From a bacterium (GTDB lineage: Bacteria; Planctomycetota; Planctomycetia; Pirellulales; Pirellulaceae), in contig JAUIGN010000058.1 of assembly GCA_030430075.1 (NCBI GenBank), positions 1 through 58,473 of the forward strand: a stretch of DNA of 58,473 nt. Reading direction: 5' to 3'. Both the position numbers and the translations under genes were made by a program. Below the pieces are notes generated by a model. It worked only from the letters and a program-made list of their open reading frames with translations, was not told the origin of the DNA and did not search any database. Numbering within the stretch: position 1 is the stretch's first letter; every line of letters begins with the position of its first letter. Of this stretch, positions 51,583 through 58,473 are shown one piece after another.

Positions 51583-52052
51583 TCGACCCCGTCGAACTGA
51601 TGCAACTGGCCGTCGACGCGGCGGAAGCAGGGATCGCCGCCGGCCAAAGCCCGTTTGGCTGCGCCATTGCGCGGGACGACGAGATCCTTGCGGTGGCACA
51701 TAACACGGTGGTCGCTTCGACCGACATCACGGCCCACGCAGAGATCAACGCACTCCGAGCAGCCTGCCGCGCCGCCGGACAGGTCCATCTCGACGGAAGC
51801 CTGGTGGCCACAACCTGCGAGCCTTGCCCGATGTGTATGGCCGCCCTGCATTGGGCACGCGTCGAAACGGTCGTCTATGGAGCCACGATCGGCGACGCCG
51901 AGTCCGCCGGCTTCAACGAACTGCGCCTGCCCGCCGCCGACCTCCTGACCATCGGCGGCAGCAGCGTCACCTTGCGGGGAGGCGTCCTCAGAACGACATG
52001 CCGACATCTTTTTCAGCAATGGCAACAACGGCCTGACCGCATCGTCTATTGA
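51579..52052 (+). CDS. CDA-superfamily nucleobase/tRNA-adenosine-type deaminase
   Basis: 157 aa. The zinc motif HAEINAL (catalytic Glu) and CEPCPMCMAALHWARV place it with guanine deaminase (GuaD)/TadA/cytosine deaminase-like enzymes. TDITAHAEINALRAACR and VVYGATIGDAESAGF are closer to guanine deaminase (GuaD-type) than to TadA, but this is judgement only. Hydrolytic deamination of a nucleobase is likely. Starts by ATGA overlap with the aminotransferase. Confidence 0.85.
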   Translation: MIDPVELMQLAVDAAEAGIAAGQSPFGCAIARDDEILAVAHNTVVASTDITAHAEINALRAACRAAGQVHLDGSLVATTCEPCPMCMAALHWARVETVVYGATIGDAESAGFNELRLPAADLLTIGGSSVTLRGGVLRTTCRHLFQQWQQRPDRIVY

Positions 52053-52567
52053 GGCACCCGCGGCGGGCATGGTCTGCCCTCCGCCATGTCGGGCGCATTC
52101 CCGATGTGGGCACGAACCGACGCGGCGAAGCCGCTCGGGCCCCGCCTCGCTTCCACCCGCCGGCCTCGCACGCAATCACCCCCCATCCGCCCCAAAACCC
52201 GCAAACAGCGATTCGGGGGCCGGACGTTCCGAATTTTGGTCCGGAATTTCTGTGACATTTCGAGCGGCATCGGAAATAAATAGGGAGCACCGGATTGCCA
52301 CAGGTTGCGTCGCGCCAATCGGTGCGATGAATCGGCGAATCCGGCGCGTCGTCGATCATACGAAGTCAAGACAAGAACATCGGGGCCGCGAAGCGCGGCT
52401 CATCGCAATCCCGTTCCGTTGGATTCCACGCTTCCGTGCGTCATGCTTTGCATGACATTCCGAACTTCCCTAAATTCCCAAGCTGCAACCACCGAAAGGT
52501 GCTTCCGTTTGGTTGGCAAGGTGACGGTCTTTCTGGTGTTCATCGCCAACCCCGCAGCATTGGTGCC
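52053..52567. other. Intergenic, no gene seen
   Basis: 515 bp ahead of the secreted thioredoxin-like gene. Its frame is open upstream to 52436, but that extension has no signal-like sequence. No terminator or repeat recognised. Confidence 0.45.
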
Positions 52568-53860
52568 ATGGCGAAGCAGTCATCAGCGATGCCGATCTTC
52601 CCTCAGTGGCGAACCGCGTTGTTCGGCTTAGCGTTCCTTGGGCGCGTCGTGGGCCTTGGCTGCGTCGTGGGGTCGAGTTGCGGCCTCGGCACGGCCCCAA
52701 GGGTGCGCGCCGACGAAACGTTTCAATGGAGCACGTCGCTCGGCACAGCCAGCCTGGGCACAGGTCAACATGAAAAACCGCTCTTGATCGTCGACTTGGC
52801 GGGTGATGTCACGGCGGAGCCGTTCACATCGCGCCTGGGCCGTCTGCTCGAGGCCACAACATTCCGTGACCCCCGCGTGATCAAACTCTCGCAGCAACGT
52901 TTCAAGGTCGTATGTCGGCAGCATGGGCCCACGCCGGTGCTGCAGCGACACCTCCCCAAGGGCCAACGCAAATCCTCCGACTCCAGTCGCGCCGACAACG
53001 TCGTGTTCTATTTCTGCACGCCTGATGCACGGGTGCTGCATATGGCGACCGGCTTCCTGCCACCTGCCGAACTACTGGCGGCGGCCAATCGCGCGGAACG
53101 GTTGCTACGCGAATCACAACTGCTGAGCGACGCTGGTTCGCGGCGTCAGGCGGTTCGAGACTTGCATTTTACGTGTGTCGACGGCAACCACCTGGCAGAG
53201 TTTCGGCGGCGCCTTGGAGACGGTGGAGAGCGACGCAACGACACGGCGGACGGGGATCGTGACTACGTTCTTCGAGTTATCGAGGCGGCATCGGAAGTCC
53301 AACGTCGCGAATTGCGGATGCGGTACGGCGACCAGTGGCAAGGGACGGAGCTCGAACAGATGATCGCCACCTTAAGCCATCACGGCGAAGTCGCGACCAG
53401 TTTCCCCCACCTGGTCCTTGGCGCCCTGCCGCTCGTCCAACTTGATTTGCTCGATCAGCCCTGCTTCGAAACCGTTACCGGCCAGCCCTGCTTGTCAATC
53501 GGCTCTCGTCGCAAGGCAATTCACGGCTGGTATGTAACGGCCCGGCGTCAGCGCCAACCGATCCTGATCGTGGTCGACGACCGACCGTTTGCGGCCCCCT
53601 TGGTCAATGAACTGTCCGACCTCGTCATCTGGCAGCCCCGCAGCCGGGAGGTTCGCCGGCGGCTGGAGAACTTTGCCGCGATTCAGGTCACTCCCGGTGA
53701 GTTGGCCGGGTTGATCCACGACGCCGGACTGGCACCCGTAACGCTTTCGAGAAGTCCGCTCAACTGGCTCCTCTACGACCGGGACGGTAAATTCGTGGAG
53801 GCGTTGGTCAGCGAACACGGACGGCGCTTGCCGGAGGTGATGGATGTGGCCGCCAGGTAG
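52568..53860 (+). CDS. Secreted protein with possible thioredoxin-like domain, unknown function
   Basis: 430 aa from the ATG at 52568, which opens a signal peptide (WRTALFGLAFLGRVVGLGCV...RADET). Residues ~55-175 have a thioredoxin-like pattern (KPLLIVDLAGDV, DPRVIKLSQQRFKVV, NVVFYFCTPDARVLHMATGF) without CxxC, so a redox role is doubtful. The second half (~240-430), with FPHLVLGALPLVQLD and QPILIVVDDRPFAAPLVNEL, may repeat this fold. It sits 97 bp upstream of the di-haem cytochrome on the same strand and may act with it. No SD is seen. Confidence 0.6.
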   Translation: MAKQSSAMPIFPQWRTALFGLAFLGRVVGLGCVVGSSCGLGTAPRVRADETFQWSTSLGTASLGTGQHEKPLLIVDLAGDVTAEPFTSRLGRLLEATTFRDPRVIKLSQQRFKVVCRQHGPTPVLQRHLPKGQRKSSDSSRADNVVFYFCTPDARVLHMATGFLPPAELLAAANRAERLLRESQLLSDAGSRRQAVRDLHFTCVDGNHLAEFRRRLGDGGERRNDTADGDRDYVLRVIEAASEVQRRELRMRYGDQWQGTELEQMIATLSHHGEVATSFPHLVLGALPLVQLDLLDQPCFETVTGQPCLSIGSRRKAIHGWYVTARRQRQPILIVVDDRPFAAPLVNELSDLVIWQPRSREVRRRLENFAAIQVTPGELAGLIHDAGLAPVTLSRSPLNWLLYDRDGKFVEALVSEHGRRLPEVMDVAAR

Positions 53861-53957
53861 ATGCCCGCGACGTTGACACCTGTTCCTCACTGGCCCGGCC
53901 AGACGGAGCACAGAAGAACGTTTCTTCCGTTCGAGCCCCAATTTGCAGGACGAACTG

Positions 53958-55466
53958 ATGCCACAACGACTCTCGCTTTCATTCACGTTGATCGCATCCG
54001 TGATCATCCAGGCCGGGACCGCCAGGCAGGGAGCCGCCGAGCACCTCTCGCGCGAGCAGTTCCTGGCAATCGGGCAAGAGTTATTCGAGCGGGAATGGAA
54101 GGCGGGTGAACCGGCGAGCCCCGGGGGAGACGGCCTGGGCCCCAACTTCAACGACGTTTCGTGCGTTGCCTGCCACCACCAAGGAGGCGTGGGCGGCGGC
54201 GGCCCGATCGAAAAGAACGTCGACATGCTAAGCCTGCCGCCACGAACGAATGCCTTGACCGGCGTGCAACTTCGTCGCTTGGAGTCGTTGCATCCCGGCT
54301 TCTTTCTTCCCGATGGCGAGATCAAGACAACCATCGTTCTGCATCGCTTCAGCACCAAACCGGCATATGGTGTGAAACGGGCAAAATTCGTCAATGCAGC
54401 CAGTCACTCCCAGCCGCATGGGATCGTCCGCGACCTGATGCAGCAACGACTGGCGGAGGCGCCGCTGCAGGAGATATCCGCCAGTGGGTTGCCGTTCATT
54501 CGCAGCCAGCGGAATACGACGGCCCTCTTTGGCGCCGCGCTGATCGACGCCATCCCCGATCGCGTGCTCCACCAACTGGCAAGCGAACAGGCACGGCTCC
54601 ACCCCGAGATCAGCGGCCGCGTCCCTGTCACGCCGACGGGCGCCGGTCACTTTGGTTGGCGCGGTACAACGCGGCGACTGCAGGACTTCGTCCTCATGGC
54701 CTGCGGGAACGAAGTCGGCCTGCGCGTTCCCGGCGTCGATCAAGCCATGACACCGGAAGCGCCGACGTACCAGCCTGCGGGCTTCGACCTGTCTCCTCGA
54801 CAAACGGCCGCGATGGTCGCATTCGTCGCCAGCCTGCCTCGTCCCGAGCAAACCGCCCCGCGCGACAAGGATCACGCGCGGGTAATTGCCAAGGGACTGG
54901 AAGCCTTTCATCAAATCGGTTGTGGCGTGTGCCACGTGCAGAACCCTGGGGGAATCCTGGGGGTCTATAGTGACCTTCTGCTACACGACATGGGCCCCGG
55001 TCTGACCGATCCGGCCCCGGCCAAACCGGAACAAGTCACGGTGCAACAGGCGATCAACATCGCCGTCGCCAGCGGCCAGCCGATTCCCGAGCAAGCCAGG
55101 TCCGTGCAACAACACACAGACAGCCGCCCCGGGCCGCAGCGTTCGCCCGGCTCGGCGTACGGTGGGGGCTTGATGCGCCAGTTTGCCGCAGCGCGCGCAG
55201 GTGGCCGCAACATGGCGACCACGGAAACGATTGACTTTTTCTCGACCAACGTTCACCAGGAATGGCGAACGCCGCCCCTGTGGGGTGTGCAGGATTCGGG
55301 TCCCTACCTGCACGACGGGCGAGCGGCAACGCTTACCGAAGCGATCGTCATGCATGGCGGCGAAGCAGCACCGACGACGGCCCGTTTTCTCGCCTTGGAC
55401 TATCTTGTTCGCCGAGCCATCCTCGAATTCCTCGCAACCCTGCGTGCGCCGGATGCACGACGGTAG
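53958..55466 (+). CDS. Periplasmic di-haem c-type cytochrome, DUF1111 (di-haem oxidoreductase) family
   Basis: 502 aa from the ATG at 53958 (AGGA at 7 nt). Signal peptide MPQRLSLSFTLIASVIIQAG. Haem-binding motifs: CVACH in FNDVSCVACHHQGG (~residue 73) and CGVCH in FHQIGCGVCHVQNPGG (~320). Family sequence WRTPPLWGVQDSGPYLHDGRAATLTEAI ends the protein. The family is related to MauG/cytochrome-c-peroxidase-like di-haem enzymes and is common in planctomycetes, often beside secreted proteins of unknown function. A redox role in the periplasm is likely; the substrate is unknown. Confidence 0.87.
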   Translation: MPQRLSLSFTLIASVIIQAGTARQGAAEHLSREQFLAIGQELFEREWKAGEPASPGGDGLGPNFNDVSCVACHHQGGVGGGGPIEKNVDMLSLPPRTNALTGVQLRRLESLHPGFFLPDGEIKTTIVLHRFSTKPAYGVKRAKFVNAASHSQPHGIVRDLMQQRLAEAPLQEISASGLPFIRSQRNTTALFGAALIDAIPDRVLHQLASEQARLHPEISGRVPVTPTGAGHFGWRGTTRRLQDFVLMACGNEVGLRVPGVDQAMTPEAPTYQPAGFDLSPRQTAAMVAFVASLPRPEQTAPRDKDHARVIAKGLEAFHQIGCGVCHVQNPGGILGVYSDLLLHDMGPGLTDPAPAKPEQVTVQQAINIAVASGQPIPEQARSVQQHTDSRPGPQRSPGSAYGGGLMRQFAAARAGGRNMATTETIDFFSTNVHQEWRTPPLWGVQDSGPYLHDGRAATLTEAIVMHGGEAAPTTARFLALDYLVRRAILEFLATLRAPDARR

Positions 55467-55570
55467 ATCGTGATCCGCATGAGAGACCGCCGGCCAGAAC
55501 CTGCACGACAGGTGATGCCGGCTTCCAACTGCTGGTTCGTTCAACAACCAGGCGGCGCCCACTGCGGAAC

Positions 55571-56581
55571 TCACGCGTATTGGGGCCGCTGCACGACCAG
55601 CTTGTTTCCCGGACCGCTTGCCCGCAGAGCGGCGCCGCTGACGACCATCAGTCCGACAACGACCAAACCGGCCAGCACGCCCGCGATCGCAACTCGAACT
55701 TCATCGGCGACGGCGAAGTTCAACCCGGCGAGCGCCAACGCACCGCAGAAGACCGAAAGCGCCCCCATGAGTTGCCGGAGGCCAAACTGCGGTGCGAGTT
55801 GCACACGTTTCCCGGCGAGCTCGGAGTAGATGATCAGCAACCCCAGGGGCGCAAACATGACCTCAAAGGCAACCATGGCCGACGTCAGCGGTGCCTCGGC
55901 TTGCCGCTGGCTCACGTGTCCGATGGCGATGACAAGAAACGAAGTCATGATAAACGCGACGGTCGAGAACCCGTAGACCAGGCCCGCCAGGCGCGGCCGC
56001 GAGCCGACAACTGCCAGCGTAATTCCCGTCGCCAGGAGAAGGGGGCCACTGATGACGACGGATTCAATCTCGATGGCGGCTGCAACGGCGGCCAAGGCAA
56101 TTCCGATCAAGTGCAGCCCGCACATTGCGATACAGGCACGTCTCCGGTAGGGAATGCAGCCCACCACGAACATGGCGGCAAGCAAGGCCAAATTGAGTGG
56201 AATCGAAATCAGCAACGAGTGCTCGTCGGCAAAGGCCGCAAACAACGACAGCGGCAGCACGACGAGTTCAATGCTCCCCAGGATCGCCAGCGCGGGCCAG
56301 CGCCAGTGGTCGGACTCGGTCAACCAACCGCACTCGACCAGCTTTGCTGGCTTGGCCAGCGGAAGTTGCGTAAACGCCCGATATCCGGCGAACAGGGTGA
56401 AGCCAACCGGCACTGCGGCCAACATCGGCCCGACGACCAGCGCACCCAGGATCTGCCAGGGAACGTCGTGGCTCCGCGCGTCCCCGATCAGCATCAAGGC
56501 CAAGGCGCCAAAAATACAGGCCAGGATCCACCCGACCGAACTCATTCCGAGCAGAATCATGCGACTTGTCTGCGGGCTCAT
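55571..56581 (-). CDS. Multi-pass membrane protein, unknown
   Basis: 336 aa from the ATG at 56581, chosen for GAGGTG 7 nt upstream; the ~90 residues of open frame before it are not protein-like. About nine to ten TM helices (SSVGWILACIFGALALMLIG, LGALVVGPMLAAVPVGFTLF, IELVVLPLSLFAAFA, LLISIPLNLALLAAMFVVGC, LHLIGIALAAVAAAIEIE, and more). No transporter signature, no catalytic residues in membrane. Function unknown. Convergent with the cytochrome gene. Confidence 0.72.
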   Translation of the reverse strand: MSPQTSRMILLGMSSVGWILACIFGALALMLIGDARSHDVPWQILGALVVGPMLAAVPVGFTLFAGYRAFTQLPLAKPAKLVECGWLTESDHWRWPALAILGSIELVVLPLSLFAAFADEHSLLISIPLNLALLAAMFVVGCIPYRRRACIAMCGLHLIGIALAAVAAAIEIESVVISGPLLLATGITLAVVGSRPRLAGLVYGFSTVAFIMTSFLVIAIGHVSQRQAEAPLTSAMVAFEVMFAPLGLLIIYSELAGKRVQLAPQFGLRQLMGALSVFCGALALAGLNFAVADEVRVAIAGVLAGLVVVGLMVVSGAALRASGPGNKLVVQRPQYA

Positions 56582-56903
56582 CGGATGGCACCTCGTCCGT
56601 TGCGGGCAAGAAAACTGGCTCTGAGACAGTGGATCGCCCCTCAGTTCGCCGGAAGGCATCAGATCTTGCCGAAATTTTTGGGAAAAATCGGGCAGACAGT
56701 CCGTGGGAGCCTGAAGCCAGCGTGCGGCGGCAGTGGCGACCGGTGAAAGACGAGTGGGTGAAATGGGGCGGCCATTCTCGCAGCGTTCCATCCTTCCGCA
56801 GGTCAAGCTCTGCATGACGCCATGCGGTCCGGTGTCGTGCGGGAACCTGCCACCAACCACTTCCCGTACGTTGCAACGACTGCAATGTGGACGTGGCGTG
56901 CCC
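56582..56903. other. Intergenic, no gene seen
   Basis: 322 bp between the membrane protein and the queF stop. Nothing recognised. Confidence 0.4.
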
Positions 56904-57266
56904 TTAAGTCGACGTGGCTTCGTGAATGGCCGTGACGTTTTCGCTTATCCCGCCGCGGGGGCCGAAGGCGGCCACCAGTTTCATGCGTCGCGGTGCCACG
57001 ACGGCGACCAGATCATCCAGGATCCGGTTGGTGACATTTTCGTAGAAGATCCCCTCATTGCGGAATGCCTGAAGATACAGTTTCAGGCTCTTGAGTTCGA
57101 CGCACTTTTGGTCAGGTATGTACGTAAATGTCAGCGTGGCGAAGTCAGGTTGTCCGGTCTTGGGACAGACCGAGGTAAACTCGGGGCAGATGATCTCGAT
57201 CTCGTAGTCGCGTCCGGGAAACTGGTTCTCGAATGTTTCCAAGATGTCGCGAAAGCTGGCATTCAT
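56904..57266 (-). CDS. queF: NADPH-dependent 7-cyano-7-deazaguanine (preQ0) reductase, QueF type I
   Basis: 120 aa, the short unimodular form. Reduces the nitrile of preQ0 to preQ1 for queuosine-tRNA. The signature is CPEFTSVCPKTGQPDF (the second Cys forms the thioimide with preQ0) and ELKSLKLYLQAFRNEGIFYE, the QueF block (E-S/L-K-S-x-K-L/Y). AGGAG is 9 nt before the ATG. Divergent from queE with 114 bp between starts; a shared control region is possible, but no preQ1 riboswitch was recognised there. Confidence 0.95.
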   Translation of the reverse strand: MNASFRDILETFENQFPGRDYEIEIICPEFTSVCPKTGQPDFATLTFTYIPDQKCVELKSLKLYLQAFRNEGIFYENVTNRILDDLVAVVAPRRMKLVAAFGPRGGISENVTAIHEATST

Positions 57267-57380
57267 CGGGGCGTGCTCCTGTTCGGTTCCGTGTCATTTT
57301 GTCATCATGAGCGAATTCCGGAAAGGCGGCAGGCAGGCCCGCTCCGCCTTTTCTCCCGCAAGACGTTTCCCTGAATTTCC

Positions 57381-58067
57381 ATGCGCATTGCTGAACTCTA
57401 CGAATCGACTCAAGGCGAGGGACAGTTGACCGGCACGGATTCCGTCTTCGTCCGCACCTCGGGGTGCAATCTACGTTGCTGGTTTTGCGACACGCCCCAC
57501 ACGTCCTGGCAACCTGAAGGGGAAGACCTTTCCGTCGAAGAGATCCTGGGGCGGATCCTGCAGTTTGACACGCGACACGTTGTCCTGACGGGCGGGGAGC
57601 CGATGCTGTTTGCGGAGCTGATCCCGCTCAGCGAGGCCCTGCATGCCGCGGAGCGACACATCACCGTGGAAACGGCCGGCACGCTCTACCTGCCGGTTCG
57701 CTGTGACTTGATGTCGATCAGTCCCAAGCTGGCTAACTCGACCCCGTCGCCTGCCGACGCGCCACGTTGGGCCGAGCGGCACGAGCGGACACGACACGCG
57801 CCTCAGGTCATTGAGCGGTTAGTCGCCGAATACCCCTACCAGCTCAAATTTGTCGTCGACCAGCCGCAGGACTGCGCCGCAATTGACGCGTACCTGGCTC
57901 AATTCCCCCAAGTCAAACGCGCCCAGGTGATGCTGATGCCCCAGGGAACCGACCCTCGGGAACTGACGGAAAAATCAGGCTGGTTGGAAACCTACTGCCA
58001 GGAACATGGCCTGACCTTCTGCCCTCGCAAGCAAATCGAGTGGTTTGGGATGGTGCGAGGTACCTGA
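57381..58067 (+). CDS. queE: 7-carboxy-7-deazaguanine synthase, radical SAM
   Basis: 228 aa. Converts carboxytetrahydropterin to 7-carboxy-7-deazaguanine. N-terminal YESTQGEG substrate motif, then the radical-SAM cluster in RTSGCNLRCWFCDTPHT (CxxxCxxC with the usual phi after the first Cys), TGGEPML for SAM and ETAGTLYLPV further on. C-terminal QLKFVVDQPQD and LMPQGTD complete the family core. With queF, this supplies two steps of deazaguanine synthesis; queD and queC are not in the window. Confidence 0.95.
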   Translation: MRIAELYESTQGEGQLTGTDSVFVRTSGCNLRCWFCDTPHTSWQPEGEDLSVEEILGRILQFDTRHVVLTGGEPMLFAELIPLSEALHAAERHITVETAGTLYLPVRCDLMSISPKLANSTPSPADAPRWAERHERTRHAPQVIERLVAEYPYQLKFVVDQPQDCAAIDAYLAQFPQVKRAQVMLMPQGTDPRELTEKSGWLETYCQEHGLTFCPRKQIEWFGMVRGT

Positions 58068-58094
58068 ACGGTGGCCCGCAGGTTCGTGCGTGGC

Positions 58095-58342
58095 CATGCT
58101 CGTTGTGCGTGGGCGCGTTTGGTGCGCGCGGGGGTGCTTGTTGTGCGCGGGCGCGCTTGTTGTGCGTGGGGGCGATTGTTGTGCGCGGGCGCGATTGTTG
58201 TGCGGGGGCGCGATTGTTGTGCGGGGGGCGATTGTTGTGCGCGGGCGCGATTGTTGTGCGTCGGCGCGCTTGTTGTGCGTCGGCGCGATTGTTGTGCGTC
58301 GGCGCGATTGTTGTGCGCGGGGGCGATTGTTGTGCGCGGGTC
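58095..58342. repeat. Degenerate 18-19-bp tandem repeat around GCGATTGTTGTGCG
   Basis: About 12 clear copies of [A/C]TTGTTGTGCG followed by 7-9 variable G/C-rich bases, plus two decayed copies at the left edge. It lies immediately after queE. It ends in GCGCGGGTCTCC, the same 12-mer found at the unit junctions of repeat family 2. Confidence 0.93.
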
Positions 58343-58398
58343 TCCTTCCCTGAAAGAGTTGATGCTGTCAAGGGGTCGTCGGTACATAAGTTTTGCGC

Positions 58399-58421
58399 CG
58401 AAGCCGGTGGCTTCGTTTTTT
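58399..58421 (+). terminator. Probable Rho-independent terminator
   Basis: CGAAGCC (58399-58405), GGT loop, GGCTTCG (58409-58415), then six T. It is ~330 bp after queE, so it may end a transcript that reads through the array, or a gene not recognised here. Confidence 0.7.
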
Positions 58422-58473
58422 CTTGTTTCGCACGGAGACTCGTTGGTTGTTGCGGTTCATTCTGCGAGGTTTT

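Larger units (their letters stand above)
58068..58473. other. Window-terminal region: tandem repeat plus terminator-like hairpin
   Basis: Filled by a degenerate 18-19-bp array (58095-58342) followed by an unassigned 130 bp with a hairpin and T-tract. No gene begins before the window ends. Confidence 0.5.

Noticed and set aside
55262..56746. 494-aa plus-strand frame antisense to the membrane protein
   Set aside because: Gln/Arg/His-rich shadow of a clear multi-TM gene on the other strand.
57267..57380. preQ1 riboswitch between queF and queE
   Set aside because: No preQ1-I style stem plus A-rich tail could be identified in either orientation.

Overview
This 58.5 kb GC-rich window looks like chromosomal core sequence from a planctomycete, probably of the Pirellulales type. 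The reasons are a NagB-like/LmbE-like fusion enzyme, a periplasmic protein with two YHS-like cysteine motifs, an EF-hand protein, LpxB and MlaEFD (so a Gram-negative outer membrane), a di-haem DUF1111-type cytochrome, Gfo/Idh and xylose-isomerase-like sugar enzymes, and short operons separated by long, repeat-rich intergenic DNA. The phylum is inferred from this gene mix; no rRNA or tRNA gene was seen. No phage, transposase, CRISPR array or classical defence island was found.

Layout. 1-5.1 kb: 3' part of proB, the NagB/LmbE fusion, and sppA on the other strand. 5.2-5.9 kb: lexA behind a sigma70-like promoter with two TGTACA palindromes 20 bp apart. 6-9.2 kb: an NtrC-type response regulator and its histidine kinase. 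9.7-12.7 kb: an LptF/LptG permease and a PP2C phosphatase. 13.2-16.9 kb: a PEGA protein convergent with the mlaE-mlaF-mlaD lipid-transport genes. 17.3-19.9 kb: clpC. 21-22.8 kb: a ThiD2-ThiE-like fusion overlapping tail to tail with a nitrilase-family amidase. 23.5-31 kb: a TlpA-like thioredoxin, a predicted secreted protein, a CYTH protein, an EF-hand protein, an MFS carrier, an FtsX-like permease and a bile-acid:Na+ symporter-family protein. 31.2-35.2 kb: the double-YHS protein with a strong terminator, lpxB, a site-2-type protease and an SGNH-like hydrolase. 35.5-38 kb: a 34-codon lysine-rich histone-like gene in an AT-rich island, trmB, fabZ and a second tiny basic-protein gene. 38.2-43.8 kb: MFS-trpD, a nucleoside hydrolase, an HtrA protease and a DksA-like protein. 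44.6-47 kb: a long FHA-domain membrane protein and a zinc-ribbon protein. 47.2-52 kb: a sugar isomerase-like protein, an oxidoreductase, a class III aminotransferase and a nucleobase deaminase. 52.6-56.6 kb: a secreted thioredoxin-like protein, a di-haem cytochrome and a membrane protein. 56.9-58.1 kb: queF and queE, divergent, for queuosine synthesis.

The genes are mostly housekeeping. The envelope theme is strong (LpxB, LptF/G, MlaEFD, SppA, site-2 protease, HtrA). The least-explained content is intergenic. First, a dispersed ~170-210 bp palindrome-ended repeat occurs in at least three copies, one with 17-bp perfect terminal inverted repeats. Second, a 'head plus n x 24/25-bp unit' repeat occurs at two loci in opposite orientation. 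Third, several locus-specific tandem arrays have units of 14-19 bp. Fourth, two 33-34-aa basic proteins lie within 2.2 kb of each other; one is followed by three consecutive perfect hairpins, the last a textbook terminator.
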